Below are positions 43,879 through 53,130 of a stretch of DNA of 64,000 bases, piece by piece. The first letter of the stretch is position 1; each line of letters opens with the position of its first letter. Source of the DNA: Salipiger marinus (GTDB taxonomy: Bacteria; Pseudomonadota; Alphaproteobacteria; Rhodobacterales; Rhodobacteraceae); NCBI RefSeq assembly GCF_900100085.1, contig NZ_FNEJ01000003.1, forward strand, positions 124,001-188,000, given 5' to 3'. The notes under the pieces were generated by a model, which was not told the DNA's origin, made no database searches, and saw only the letters and a list, made by a program, of their open reading frames with translations. A program made the translations under genes and the position numbers.

Positions 43879-45642
43879 TCAGCGAGTTGCCGATCCCGCC
43901 TCCAGGCTAGGCGCGGCATCTTCAAGGCGCAGCTGCACGGTTCTGCGACCGTTCCATTCGTTGATCTCCAACCGTCCGGCCATGTGGAATCGCGCGCCCC
44001 TGTGATCGGTCAGCGCGGCCCCCAGCGGGCTGTCGAAGGCGTTGAAACAGATCGCCTCCAGCTTGGCGCCCAGCCCGTCGCCAAGGCTCAGCTTCAGATG
44101 GCCGGTGCCGACCTTCTTGACGAATCCCAGCTGCACGTCCGGCAAGGCGAAGCGCGGACCGGAGGCCCCCGCGCCATAGGGCCCGGCCTGATCCAGCCGG
44201 TCGCAAAGCTCGCTGCTGGCGGCCCCGGGCATCAACATGCCGTCGACCCGCAGATCGGCGGCGCCGCCCTGCCCCGCGCCCTGCTTGGCCAAAAGATCGG
44301 AGAGCCGCGCCATCGCGGCCTCCAGCTGGTCGGTGGCCACGGTCAGCCCCGCCGCCATCTTGTGCCCGCCGCCTTTCAGCAGCAGGCCTTCGGTGGCCAG
44401 CCGGTGGATGCTGGCGCCCAGATCCACCCCCGAGACGGAGCGGCCCGAGCCCTTGCCCTCGGCCCCGTCCAGCCCGATGACCACGGCGGGGCGGTTGGTC
44501 AGTTCCTTGAGGCGCGAGGCCACGATGCCCACCACGCCGGGATGCCAGCCCTCGCCCGCCGCCCAGACCAGCGGCGCATCCAGCCCCCGCGCCTCGGCCT
44601 GCGCCACGGCGGCGGCACGCACCGCCTCCTCGACCTCGCGGCGTTCGGTGTTGAGCCTGTCCAGCCGTTCGGCCAGCGCCTCGGCCTCGTGGCGGTCGCG
44701 GGTGGCCAGCAGGCGCGCGCCCAGATCGGCCTGCCCGATGCGCCCGCCCGCATTGATGCGCGGCCCCAGCACATAGCCCAGATGATAGGCGCTTGGCGCG
44801 GTATCAAGCCGGGCCACATCCGACAGCGCCACCAGACCGGCGCGGGCGCGGCGGGCCATCACCTGCAGCCCCTGCCGCACCAGCGCGCGGTTCACCCCGC
44901 GCAGCGGCGCCACATCGGCCACCGTGGCCAGCGCCACCAGATCGAGCATCGCCATCAGGTCGGGCCCGCGCTGCCCCGCCTCGCGCAGCAGCCGCCCGCA
45001 CTCGACCAGACACAGGAACACCACGCCCGCCGCGCAAAGATGGGCCAGCGCACCATCCTCGTCCTGACGGTTGGGGTTCACCACCGCCAGACAGTCCGGC
45101 AGGGTCTCGCCGCCAAGGTGATGGTCCAGCACCACCACATCGGCGCCTTTTGCGGCGGCGATGGGATCATGGGACAGCGTGCCGCAATCGACGCAGACGA
45201 TCAGGTCATGGTCGCGCGCCAGCTTTTCCATCGCGGGCACGTTGGGGCCATAACCTTCCTCGATGCGGTCGGGGATATAAAGCGTGGCGGCATGGCCCAT
45301 CTGCTGGATCCAGTCCAGCAGCAGCGCGGCAGAGGCGCCGCCATCCACGTCATAATCGGCAAAGACCGCGATCCGCTCGCGCCGCGTCGCCGCCTGCAGG
45401 ATCCGCGCCGCGGCCTTGTCCATGTCGCGCAGGCTGCGCGGATCGGGCAGCAGGTCGCGCAGTTTCGGGTCCAGAAAGCCCGGCACCTCGGGGGCGGCCA
45501 CGCCCAGCCGGGCCAGCACCTGACAGAGCGGGCGCGGCAGATGGGTGGCCTGCGCCAGCGCCTCGGCCTGCCGTTCGCATTCCACGTCCGGACCGATCCA
45601 GCGACGGCCGGTCAGCGACTGCGCCACTCCGAGATAGCTCAT
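43879..45642 (-). CDS. recJ: Single-stranded-DNA-specific exonuclease RecJ
   Basis: 5'-3' exonuclease of recombination and mismatch repair, 587 residues. DHH-phosphoesterase motifs are visible: AVFADYDVDGG (about 92-102), VCVDCGT, VVVLDHHLGG, then the DHHA1 region with GRSVSGVDLGASI and GGGHKMAAGLTV, and a C-terminal OB-like domain (NEWNGRRTVQLRLEDAAP). Start MSYLGVAQS at 45642. The downstream neighbours are the tRNA-Glu genes in the same direction. Confidence 0.95.
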   Translation of the reverse strand: MSYLGVAQSLTGRRWIGPDVECERQAEALAQATHLPRPLCQVLARLGVAAPEVPGFLDPKLRDLLPDPRSLRDMDKAAARILQAATRRERIAVFADYDVDGGASAALLLDWIQQMGHAATLYIPDRIEEGYGPNVPAMEKLARDHDLIVCVDCGTLSHDPIAAAKGADVVVLDHHLGGETLPDCLAVVNPNRQDEDGALAHLCAAGVVFLCLVECGRLLREAGQRGPDLMAMLDLVALATVADVAPLRGVNRALVRQGLQVMARRARAGLVALSDVARLDTAPSAYHLGYVLGPRINAGGRIGQADLGARLLATRDRHEAEALAERLDRLNTERREVEEAVRAAAVAQAEARGLDAPLVWAAGEGWHPGVVGIVASRLKELTNRPAVVIGLDGAEGKGSGRSVSGVDLGASIHRLATEGLLLKGGGHKMAAGLTVATDQLEAAMARLSDLLAKQGAGQGGAADLRVDGMLMPGAASSELCDRLDQAGPYGAGASGPRFALPDVQLGFVKKVGTGHLKLSLGDGLGAKLEAICFNAFDSPLGAALTDHRGARFHMAGRLEINEWNGRRTVQLRLEDAAPSLEAGSATR

Positions 45643-45685
45643 GGTCGTCCTTTCCTCCGGCCAGCGCTCTGCCGGAAAAGAAACC

Positions 45686-45708
45686 GGCGGCCCCTGTCAG
45701 GGACCGCC
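45686..45708 (-). terminator. Terminator-like hairpin after glpX
   Basis: GGCGGCCCCT at 45686-45695 pairs with AGGGACCGCC at 45699-45708 with one G-U pair. It lies 46 bp past the glpX stop and is followed on the reverse strand by GGTTTC. Confidence 0.6.
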
Positions 45709-45753
45709 CTTGTTCGTCTGGTGCCCGGTCCTGCCCCGCAGGGGGGCGGGGCG

Positions 45754-46719
45754 TTATTTGAACGGGTTGCGGTAGATCACCCGCCGCACCGACCCGGTCT
45801 TGGACCGCATCAGCAGGGTTTCGGTGGTGATCCAGCCGATTTCCCGCTTGATCCCCGACAGGATGGAGCCGTTGGTGACGCCGGTTGCGGCAAAGATCAC
45901 GTGATCGGTCACCATGTCGTCGCGCTTGTAGACGCGGTTCAGGTCGGTGATGCCTGCCTTGGCGGCGCGGCCCCGTTCATCGTCGTTGCGGAACAGCAGG
46001 CGGCCATAGATCTGCCCGCCCATACATTTCAGCGCGGCGGCAGCCAGCACGCCCTCGGGCGCGCCGCCCGAGCCCATATACATGTCGATGCCGGTGATCT
46101 GCGGTTCGGCGCAGTGCATGACCCCTGCCACGTCGCCATCGGTGATCAGACGGATCGCGGCGCCGGTGGCGCGGACCTCGGCGATCATCTCCTCATGGCG
46201 GGGACGCTCAAGGATGCAGCAGGTGATGTCGGACGCGTCGCAGCCCTTGGCACGGGCCAGCGCCTGCACCCGCTCTGCGGGCGACATGTCCAGCGTCACG
46301 GTGTCTTCGGCATAGCCCGGGCCGATGGCCAGCTTGTCCATATAGACGTCAGGCGCGTGCAGCATCGACCCGCGCGGGCCCATGGCGATGACGGTCAGCG
46401 CGTTCGGCATGTCCTTGGCGGTCAGCGTGGTGCCTTCCAGCGGGTCGAGCGCAATGTCCACGCCGGGGCCGTTGCCGGTGCCCACTTCCTCGCCGATATA
46501 GAGCATGGGCGCCTCGTCGCGCTCGCCCTCGCCGATCACCACGACGCCCGCGATGTCGAGCATGTTCAGCTGTTCGCGCATGGCGTTGACCGCCGCCTGA
46601 TCGGCGGCCTTCTCGTCGCCATGACCCACCAGCTTCGCCGAGGCGATGGCGGCCTGTTCGGCGACGCGGGCCAGACCCAGCGACAGCATGCGGTCGTTAA
46701 AATCCTTGGGGGTGGACAT
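45754..46719 (-). CDS. glpX: Class II fructose-1,6-bisphosphatase
   Basis: Mn/Mg-dependent gluconeogenic phosphatase of the GlpX type, 321 residues. It shows VVIGEGERDEAPMLYIGEEVG (landmark GEGERDEAPML), ALDPLEGTTLTAKDMPNAL (landmark DPLEGTT), GSGGAPEGVLAAAALKCMGGQ (landmark GGAPEGVLAAA), all metal and phosphate-binding motifs. No membrane or signal features. It follows homoserine dehydrogenase with a 110-bp gap; this hom-glpX-recJ order recurs in related bacteria. Confidence 0.95.
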   Translation of the reverse strand: MSTPKDFNDRMLSLGLARVAEQAAIASAKLVGHGDEKAADQAAVNAMREQLNMLDIAGVVVIGEGERDEAPMLYIGEEVGTGNGPGVDIALDPLEGTTLTAKDMPNALTVIAMGPRGSMLHAPDVYMDKLAIGPGYAEDTVTLDMSPAERVQALARAKGCDASDITCCILERPRHEEMIAEVRATGAAIRLITDGDVAGVMHCAEPQITGIDMYMGSGGAPEGVLAAAALKCMGGQIYGRLLFRNDDERGRAAKAGITDLNRVYKRDDMVTDHVIFAATGVTNGSILSGIKREIGWITTETLLMRSKTGSVRRVIYRNPFK

Positions 46720-46797
46720 CGGGGCGTTCCTTGAAGTTGTTCGGTGAGGGCGGTGTATCGCGCGCGCTTGCGCAAGGGCAAGGGCGGTGGCGCTAAC

Positions 46798-46813
46798 GGG
46801 CGCCGGGGCGCCC
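46798..46813 (-). terminator. Possible weak terminator after hom
   Basis: GGGCGCC (46798-46804) and GGCGCCC (46807-46813) can form a compact GC stem 17 bp past the homoserine dehydrogenase stop; no U-tract follows, so hom and glpX may be co-transcribed. Confidence 0.35.
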
Positions 46814-46829
46814 GCAACTCTGCCACGTC

Positions 46830-48122
46830 TCAGGCGGCCTCGATGCGCAGGGCCACCGGGCTGCCCAGCACGACGCCGGTTTCCGGCATCGCGGCCAGCG
46901 CCGTATCCAGCGCCTCGCGCGTGGTCTTGTGGGTCACGATCAGCACCGGGGCGCTGTCGCTTTCGCGCGACTGGCCATACTGGCGCAGCCGGTTGATCGA
47001 CACGCCCGCCTCTCCAAGCGCCGCCGCCACCTTGGCCAGCGCGCCCGGCTTGTCGACCAGCGCCATGCGCAGGTAATAGGGCGCGGGCGCCGTGGATTTG
47101 GCCGGCGTGGCGCGTTTCAGCAGGCTTGCAGGCGCCCCAAAGGTCGACAGCCGCGTGCCGCGCGCAATGTCCATCACGTCGCCCATCACGGCAGAGGCGG
47201 TGGGCCCTTCGCCCGCGCCCGCGCCGCGCAGCACGATCTGGCCGACCTGATCGCCCTCGATCACCACCATGTTCGTGCCGCCGTCCAGCTGCCCCAAGGG
47301 CGAGGTGGCGGGCACGAGGCAGGGCGCCATCGACTGTTCCAGCCCGCGCCCGGTCAGGCGGCAGACCCCCAGCAGCTTGATGCGGTAGCCCATGTCGGCG
47401 GCCTGCCGGATATCCTCGGCAGAGACGCGCCCGATGCCTTCAAGCTCGACCGCGTGGAAATCCACCTGCGTGCCATAGGCGATGGCCGACAGCAGCGACA
47501 GCTTGTGCCCGGCATCGATCCCGCCCACGTCCAGTTCGGGATCGGCTTCCAGATAGCCCAGCTTGTCCGCCTCGTCGAAGGCCTGTTCATAGGTCAGGCC
47601 CGCGTTTTCCATCCGGGTCAGGATGTAATTGCAGGTGCCGTTCATCACGCCCATGACGCGGGTCACCTCGTTGGCGGCCAGCCCCTCGGTCAGCGCCTTG
47701 ATGACCGGGATGCCCCCCGCCACCGCCGCCTCGAAGCGCAGCACGCAGCCCTTGGCCTCGGCCAGTTCGGCCAGTGCCTGCCCGTGATGGGCCAGCAGCG
47801 CCTTGTTGGCCGTCACCACGTCCTTGCCCGCCTTCAGCGCCGCCTCGGTCGCGGCCTTGGCCGGGCCGTCGCTGCCGCCGATCAGTTCCACGAACACGTC
47901 GATGTCGTCGCGCGCGGCCAGCGCCACCGGATCATCCACCCATTCATAGGTGGCCAGCGACACGCCGCGTTCCTTGTCGCGGTTGCGGGCGGAGACGGCA
48001 GAGATCACGATGGGGCGCCCGGTCCGCGCCTCCAGCAGCGCGGCCTTCTGGCGCACGATCTTGACGACCCCGGCCCCCACGGTGCCCAGCCCGGCGATCC
48101 CAAGACGAAGCGGTTCAGACAT
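46830..48122 (-). CDS. hom: Homoserine dehydrogenase
   Basis: NAD(P)H-dependent reduction of aspartate semialdehyde to homoserine for Thr and Met synthesis. The 430-residue chain has Rossmann motif GIAGLGTVGAGVVKIV, substrate region VMNGTCNYILTRMENAGLTY (landmark GTCNYILTRM), EADPELDVGGIDAGHKLSLL (landmark DVGGIDAGHKL), and a C-terminal ACT domain (YLRMALVDKPGALAKVAAAL) for threonine feedback. Full length for the monofunctional form. Confidence 0.96.
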   Translation of the reverse strand: MSEPLRLGIAGLGTVGAGVVKIVRQKAALLEARTGRPIVISAVSARNRDKERGVSLATYEWVDDPVALAARDDIDVFVELIGGSDGPAKAATEAALKAGKDVVTANKALLAHHGQALAELAEAKGCVLRFEAAVAGGIPVIKALTEGLAANEVTRVMGVMNGTCNYILTRMENAGLTYEQAFDEADKLGYLEADPELDVGGIDAGHKLSLLSAIAYGTQVDFHAVELEGIGRVSAEDIRQAADMGYRIKLLGVCRLTGRGLEQSMAPCLVPATSPLGQLDGGTNMVVIEGDQVGQIVLRGAGAGEGPTASAVMGDVMDIARGTRLSTFGAPASLLKRATPAKSTAPAPYYLRMALVDKPGALAKVAAALGEAGVSINRLRQYGQSRESDSAPVLIVTHKTTREALDTALAAMPETGVVLGSPVALRIEAA

Positions 48123-48230
48123 GGGGAGGGCTCCTTTTTTATCCGTGATCCTGTCCGCGCTGGCTTAGCCGCATCGCGGCAGGTCTGCAACGGGATCGGT
48201 GGCGGCACGCAATGGCGCCGCCGGACCGGA

Positions 48231-48518
48231 TCAGAACGGATCGGGCACCCCTGCCGCCATCCGCGCCCGTGTCTGGGCATCCACCACCGGCCCCTGCAGC
48301 CCTGCGGCGCGGGCGCGCAGGGCGCTGGCGCGCGTCTCCAGCCCCTCCTGCTGCTCGGGCGTGGCGCGGGGCGGTGCGGCTTCGGCCAGAAGCGGCCCCA
48401 GCGGCAGCAGATCCGGCCAAGGGGCTTCGGCCACGCCCGGCGTCTGCGCGCCCTCAAGCTCGGGGAAGGGGGTGCAGGCCGCAAGCGCGGCGCAGAGGGG
48501 CAGAAGCAAAAGGCGCAT
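48231..48518 (-). CDS. Small putative lipoprotein
   Basis: A 95-residue protein with a type II signal peptide, MRLLLLPLCAALAAC, whose LAAC lipobox would leave Cys15 as the lipidated residue. The rest is proline- and alanine-rich with an end PVVDAQTRARMAAGVPDPF. No family recognised. It is convergent with nothing and divergent from the TetR gene, 111 bp away; its 3' end lies 108 bp upstream of hom. Start at 48518 rather than 48575 because the signal peptide begins there. Confidence 0.65.
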   Translation of the reverse strand: MRLLLLPLCAALAACTPFPELEGAQTPGVAEAPWPDLLPLGPLLAEAAPPRATPEQQEGLETRASALRARAAGLQGPVVDAQTRARMAAGVPDPF

Positions 48519-48599
48519 GGGCGGCGGATCCGGACTGTCTGTGCCCGTCATGCCGCAGCCCGCCCGCCGGAGCAAGCCTTGCGCCGCTTCGCGCTTGTT

Positions 48600-48615
48600 C
48601 TGAACACACGTTCAG
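48600..48615. promoter_or_regulatory. TetR-type operator upstream of 48630
   Basis: CTGAACACACGTTCAG has perfect 6-bp arms (CTGAAC/GTTCAG) and a 4-bp spacer. It ends 14 bp before the TetR ATG, the usual place for autorepression, and lies between this gene and the divergent lipoprotein gene. Confidence 0.75.
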
Positions 48616-48629
48616 ATACATACGCGGCC

Positions 48630-49217
48630 ATGGCCCGCACCACTGGATCGCATTCCGAAATCACCGGGCCGCGGATCCGCGAGGCGGCGCTGCGGCTTTT
48701 TGCCAAGCACGGCTATGCCGCCGTCTCCATGCGCCAGATCGCGCGGGAGGTGGGGGTGCAGGTCGGCGCGCTTTACAACTACACCCCCGACAAGCAGGCG
48801 CTGCTGTTCTCGCTGCTGCAGGGCCATATGGACGAGCTTCTGGCCGCGTGGGAGGCAGAGCCGCGCGGCGCGGATCCGCTGGCACGGCTGGAAAGCTTCG
48901 TGCGCTTCCATATCCGCTTCAACCTTGCGCGGCCCGAGGCGATCTTCATCTCCTATATGGAGCTGCGCAATCTGGAGCCCGCGCCCTTTGCCGCCATCGA
49001 ATCGCTGCGCAAGACTTATGAGCAGGAGCTGGAGGCGATTCTGGCGCAGGGCCGCGACGCGGGCGTGTTCCAGCTGGACGAGCCGCGCATCACGGCCTTT
49101 GCACTGATCGCGATGCTGACCGGGGTCAACACATGGTATCGCGCCGATGGCCGCCTGTCGGAACCCGAGGTGGCCAGCCTTTACTGGGACATGACGCGGC
49201 GGGCGGTGGGGGCCTGA
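48630..49217 (+). CDS. TetR/AcrR family transcriptional regulator
   Basis: Regulator of 195 residues with the N-terminal HTH (IREAALRLFAKHGYAAVSMRQIA, landmarks AALRLFAKHGY and SMRQIAREVGV, then GALYNYTPDKQALL) and a helical ligand domain ending YWDMTRRAVGA. ATG 48630 matches the family start; the reading frame continues far upstream only as antisense of hom. The domain resembles acyl-CoA responsive members, but the ligand is not assigned. The clear upstream palindrome supports autoregulation. Confidence 0.92.
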   Translation: MARTTGSHSEITGPRIREAALRLFAKHGYAAVSMRQIAREVGVQVGALYNYTPDKQALLFSLLQGHMDELLAAWEAEPRGADPLARLESFVRFHIRFNLARPEAIFISYMELRNLEPAPFAAIESLRKTYEQELEAILAQGRDAGVFQLDEPRITAFALIAMLTGVNTWYRADGRLSEPEVASLYWDMTRRAVGA

Positions 49218-49226
49218 GCCCCCGCC

Positions 49227-49643
49227 TCAGCCCTCGACCTGCAGCGTTTCGAGATATTCCAGCAGCGCCACCAGACGGCGCGGCGTGGGCGTCAGCGTGC
49301 CGTCGCCCGAATCGTAGGGCACCAGATCGCCCTGCAGCAGCGCGCCGAATTCCGGCATGCCCGGCCCGTCGGGATGAACGCGGGAATAGCCGTCGATGGT
49401 GGACATGACCTGCGCACGCGGCAGCGCGCCGCCATGGCGCGCGGCGATCAGGGTCAGATCGGCGGGCGGAGGCGTCATCCCCGCCGCCAGCGGCCCGTCG
49501 CCGCGCCCGGCAGCCCCGTGGCAGCCCGCGCAGTAATCGCCATAAAGCGCGCGGCCATCGCCGGGTTCAGGCATGGCGCTGTCCATGCAGGCCGCAAGTC
49601 CCAGCAAGCCTGCCCCCCAGACGCCCCAAAGGATCCTCTGCAT
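49227..49643 (-). CDS. Cytochrome c family lipoprotein
   Basis: Small c-type cytochrome of 138 residues. The N-terminus (MQRILWGVWGAGLLGLAAC) ends in an LAAC lipobox, so it is probably membrane-anchored by lipid. Haem attaches through CAGCH (GDYCAGCHGAAG), and MPEF late in the chain may supply the axial Met. It is convergent with the TetR gene, ending 9 bp away. Partner unknown. The longer frame to 49703 lacks a signal. Confidence 0.88.
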   Translation of the reverse strand: MQRILWGVWGAGLLGLAACMDSAMPEPGDGRALYGDYCAGCHGAAGRGDGPLAAGMTPPPADLTLIAARHGGALPRAQVMSTIDGYSRVHPDGPGMPEFGALLQGDLVPYDSGDGTLTPTPRRLVALLEYLETLQVEG

Positions 49644-49767
49644 CGCTCTGCCCTCTTCTGCTGTGCTTTGCCCCTGTCTGACCCGTCCCGCCGCGCGGAT
49701 CAAGGGACTTGCCGCCGCAGCGCGCAGCGGGCATCACGGACGGGCATTCCGCCGCAAGGATCCGCTC

Positions 49768-50202
49768 ATGCCCTCCCAAGCCCTGATCATGCTGGCCGCC
49801 GGCATCGGCATTCCGATCCTTGCCGCACTGAACGCCCGGCTGGGCGGCTGGATGGGCTCGCCTGCGGGGGCGGCGGTGATCCTGTTCTGCGTGGCGCTGG
49901 CCGCCACCACGCTGGTGCTGCTGGTGCTGGAGCCGCGCGCGCTGGTCCGCGCAATGGACGCGCCGCGCCACCTGTTTCTGGGCGGGCTCTTCGTGGCTTT
50001 CTACGTGCTGGCCGTGACCTATGTGGCCCCAAGCTTCGGCGTCGGGCGCGCGGTGTTCTTCGTGCTGCTGGGCCAGCTGATCAGCGCGGCGCTGATCGAC
50101 CATTTCGGCCTTTTTGGCGCGCGCATCGCCCCGGTGACGCTGAACCGTCTCGCCGGGATCGCGCTGATGGGCGCGGGCGTGTTTCTGGCGCAGCGCGGCT
50201 GA
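49768..50202 (+). CDS. DMT superfamily small transporter, DUF606/YdcZ type
   Basis: A 144-residue membrane protein with four to five hydrophobic segments (ALIMLAAGIGIPILAALNARLGG, landmark GIGIPILAALNARLGG; FVAFYVLAVTYVAPSFGVGRA, landmark VTYVAPSFGVGRA; LLGQLISAALIDHFGLFG). These are marks of DUF606 (DMT) transporters. AAGGA precedes ATG 49768. Substrate unknown; such proteins usually work as dimers of opposite topology. Confidence 0.85.
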   Translation: MPSQALIMLAAGIGIPILAALNARLGGWMGSPAGAAVILFCVALAATTLVLLVLEPRALVRAMDAPRHLFLGGLFVAFYVLAVTYVAPSFGVGRAVFFVLLGQLISAALIDHFGLFGARIAPVTLNRLAGIALMGAGVFLAQRG

Positions 50203-50277
50203 GCGCGCTTGCGCGGCTGGGGCGGCGCGGGCATGCTTGCGGGCATTGACCCCAACGCCTTTGCCCGGACCCCCGCC

Positions 50278-51051
50278 ATGCGCCTTTTGCTGACCACAGC
50301 CTTTGCCCTGCTTGCGCTGCCCGTGCTTGCCCAGACCCCGTCGCTTTCGCCCCTGCCCCAGCAACAGCAACAGCCCGGCGCCTTCCTGCCCGGCGCGGTG
50401 CCGGGACCATTGCTGGATGCCCCGCAGGTGCAGATTCTGGAGCCGTCGCGGCAGCAGGATCTGCTCGACGAAGCCTGGACCCGCTATCTCCAAGACGACA
50501 GCATTCCTTTTCCCACGACAGGCCCCGTGCTGACGCTGCAGGATCTGGAAGCCGGCACGCTGCTGCCACCCGACGCGCTGCGGCAGACACCGCTTGACCC
50601 GGCGCAGGTGCAGGCGCTGCAATGGGGCGGCGACACCACGCTGGATCTGCAAAGCCTCGGGCTTGCCACCGCGCCACAGGTGCCGGTGAACCTTTTTGCG
50701 CTTTACGACGCGGCGGGCACCTTCAAGGGCCTTGCCACCCCGCCCCCCGGCGTCAGTTCCGAAGCGTTCCTGCTGTCCAGCGCCCGCCGCGGCGACCGCG
50801 CCAAGCCGGTGCAGGCCAAACAGCAGGGCAAGGATGTCTCCTCGCTCAGCCACAAGATCCTCAGCGTGCTGTCCGAGATCTGCGCGGTCAGCATCCGCCC
50901 GCGTGAACTGACGGTGACGCTGGGCGGCGGTTGGTCGCTGGGGGTCGAGGCGACCGCCGAAATCTCGGCGCTGATCGACGTGGAGCAAAGCTGCGCCCGG
51001 CTCGGCACCGAACTGCAGGACGCGCGCAGCGCCGCCCCCGCCCCCGAATGA
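50278..51051 (+). CDS. Uncharacterised exported protein
   Basis: A 257-residue protein with a Sec signal peptide (MRLLLTTAFALLALPVLAQ). A low-complexity segment follows, with five consecutive Gln (PLPQQQQQPGAF). The C-terminal half is ordered, with SSLSHKILSVLSEICAVSIRP (landmark ILSVLSEICAVSI), LTVTLGGGWSLGVEAT and a second Cys in VEQSCARLG. No domain recognised. It starts 75 bp after the DMT gene and is convergent with lolD, ending 7 bp from it. Confidence 0.75.
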   Translation: MRLLLTTAFALLALPVLAQTPSLSPLPQQQQQPGAFLPGAVPGPLLDAPQVQILEPSRQQDLLDEAWTRYLQDDSIPFPTTGPVLTLQDLEAGTLLPPDALRQTPLDPAQVQALQWGGDTTLDLQSLGLATAPQVPVNLFALYDAAGTFKGLATPPPGVSSEAFLLSSARRGDRAKPVQAKQQGKDVSSLSHKILSVLSEICAVSIRPRELTVTLGGGWSLGVEATAEISALIDVEQSCARLGTELQDARSAAPAPE

Positions 51052-51058
51052 CCAAAGC

Positions 51059-51742
51059 CTAGAAGGCCACCAGCCGCCCTTCGGTCAGCCGCACCCGGCG
51101 GTCCATGCGCGCGGCCAGATCAAGGTTATGCGTGGCGATCACCGCCGACAGCCCGGTGTCGCGCACCAGCCGCACCAGCGCGTCGAACACCCGGTCCGAG
51201 GTGGCGGGGTCAAGGTTGCCGGTGGGCTCGTCCGCCAGCAGCAGCTGCGGGGTGTTGGCCATGGCGCGGCAGAAGGCGACGCGCTGCTGCTCGCCGCCCG
51301 ACATGGCGGCGGGACGGTGCGCCGCGCGGTCGGCCAGCCCCACGCTGTCCAGAAGCCCGCGCGCCCGCGCCTCGGCCTCCGACGCGGAGGCGCCATTGGC
51401 CAGCTGCGGCAGCACGACGTTTTCCAGCGCGGTGAATTCCGGCAGCAGGTGGTGAAACTGATAGACAAAGCCCACCATCTGCCGCCGCACCACGGTGCGC
51501 CGCCGGTCGGATTTGCGGCCCATCACCTCGCCGCCGATGGCCACCTCTCCGGCATCGGCCACGTCCAGCAGCCCCGCGATATGCAGCAGCGTGGACTTGC
51601 CCGCGCCCGAAGGCGCCACCAGCGCCACCACCTCGCCGCGCGCCACCTCCAGATCGGCGTCGCGCAGCACCTGAACGGCATTGGGTCTGCCGGGATTGTA
51701 GGTCTTGGCGATGCCCGACAGGCGCAGAACCGGATCACTCAT
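51059..51742 (-). CDS. lolD: Lipoprotein-releasing system ATPase LolD
   Basis: ATPase of the LolCDE complex that releases outer-membrane lipoproteins from the inner membrane, 227 residues. Walker A is APSGAGKST, signature [19 protein letters not shown], Walker [15 protein letters not shown], and the MacB-type segment [20 protein letters not shown] (landmark [18 protein letters not shown]) is LolD-like. The start overlaps the permease gene stop by 8 bp. Confidence 0.93.
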   Translation of the reverse strand: MSDPVLRLSGIAKTYNPGRPNAVQVLRDADLEVARGEVVALVAPSGAGKSTLLHIAGLLDVADAGEVAIGGEVMGRKSDRRRTVVRRQMVGFVYQFHHLLPEFTALENVVLPQLANGASASEAEARARGLLDSVGLADRAAHRPAAMSGGEQQRVAFCRAMANTPQLLLADEPTGNLDPATSDRVFDALVRLVRDTGLSAVIATHNLDLAARMDRRVRLTEGRLVAF

Positions 51743-53021
51743 AACGCAGCGCCTCCACGGGGTTCATGCGCGCCGCCCGGCGCGCGGGAAAGATGGTGAC
51801 CACAAAGGACAGGCCCAGCGACAGCGCCATGGCGCTGAACACATCGCCCGCCTGCAGCTTGGCGGGCAGGGCATAGATGCCCCGGATCGACGGATCCCAG
51901 ACCCCGCCCCCCGCGACATAGTTCACGAAGGAAAAGATCGGATCGATATAGATGGCGAACAGACAGCCCAGCACCACCCCCAGCGCCGTGCCGATCACCC
52001 CGGTGAAGGCGCCGCAGATGAAGAACACCCGCAGCACCGATCCTTCGGTCAGCCCCATGGTGCGCAGGATGCCGATGTCGCGGCCCTTGTTCTTGACCAG
52101 CATGATCAGCCCCGACACGATGTTCATGGTGGCGATCAGCACCAGCACCGACAGGATGACGAACATCACGTTGTCCTCCACCTCCAGCGCGCGCAGGAAC
52201 CCGCCGGAGGCATCCTGCCACGTCCAGATCATCGCCCCCGCCCCGGCAGCCTCGGCAATGGGCTGCGCCAGCCCCCGCACCGCCTCGGGATCGCTGACCA
52301 TGACCTCCAGCTCATCCGCCACGCCCTCGCGGTTGAAATAAAGCTGTGCCTCGTCAAAGGGCATGTAGGCGCGGGTGCGGTCGATGTCATAGCGCCCGGC
52401 GGTGAAGATCCACACCACCTCATAGGCCTTGACGCGCGGGCTGACCCCGAAGGCGGTCTTCACCCCCTCGGGCGAGATCAGCCGGACCTGATCGCCCACC
52501 TCGACCCCCAGTTCGCGCGCCACCCCCGATCCCAGCGCCAGCCCCTCGCCGAACCGCGCCAGATCGCCGCGCCCGGTCTCCGGATCGACGATGCGCCGGA
52601 TCCCCGCCAGATCCTCGGCGGCGATGCCGAACACTTCGACCCCGGCATTGCGGCCATTGGCATTGGCCATGACCTGCCCCTTGACCAACGGTGCCGCGCG
52701 GTCCACCCCCGGCACCTCGGCCACCCGGGCGGCGCGTTCGGCGTAATCGGGAAAGGTGCGCACGACGCGGCCGAACTCGTCCTCCCGCGCCGAGGCATAG
52801 ACGCTGGCATGGGCATTCGCCCCCAGAATCGTGTCGACAAACTCCGCCCGGAAGCCCGACCGCACCGACAGCGTCGCGATCAGTGCGAACACGGCCAGCG
52901 TGATGCCGATCAGGCTGATCCATGTCATCGTGCTGACGCCGCCCTCGGCGCGCCGTGCGCGCAGATAGCGCCACGCGATCTTCCATTCGAAGGCGGCAAA
53001 GGGAGGCGGGGTGCGGGCCAT
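51735..53021 (-). CDS. lolC: Lipoprotein-releasing ABC permease LolC/LolE
   Basis: Inner-membrane MacB/LolC-type permease of 428 residues: first helix after [18 protein letters not shown] and [21 protein letters not shown], a large periplasmic domain (about 60-270), then three C-terminal helices with [20 protein letters not shown]. One permease serves as both LolC and LolE in many alphaproteobacteria (homodimeric LolF-like); only one is present here. ATG 53021 is preferred over a frame reaching 53081. Confidence 0.9.
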   Translation of the reverse strand: MARTPPPFAAFEWKIAWRYLRARRAEGGVSTMTWISLIGITLAVFALIATLSVRSGFRAEFVDTILGANAHASVYASAREDEFGRVVRTFPDYAERAARVAEVPGVDRAAPLVKGQVMANANGRNAGVEVFGIAAEDLAGIRRIVDPETGRGDLARFGEGLALGSGVARELGVEVGDQVRLISPEGVKTAFGVSPRVKAYEVVWIFTAGRYDIDRTRAYMPFDEAQLYFNREGVADELEVMVSDPEAVRGLAQPIAEAAGAGAMIWTWQDASGGFLRALEVEDNVMFVILSVLVLIATMNIVSGLIMLVKNKGRDIGILRTMGLTEGSVLRVFFICGAFTGVIGTALGVVLGCLFAIYIDPIFSFVNYVAGGGVWDPSIRGIYALPAKLQAGDVFSAMALSLGLSFVVTIFPARRAARMNPVEALRYE

Positions 53022-53130
53022 GGCGGTCACTTTCAGGGTCAGATGCGCGCGGACCCTGCCCTCCCCCCCCGCCGGGGTCAAGCCGTGCCGCGGCGGCGCG
53101 CCGCTCCCGCGTTCCGAGCCTTTCGCCTCC

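Noticed and set aside
46929-48629. N-terminal extension of 567 codons on the TetR reading frame
   Set aside because: The segment is antisense of homoserine dehydrogenase; the TetR protein starts at 48630 with an operator and a family-like N-terminus.
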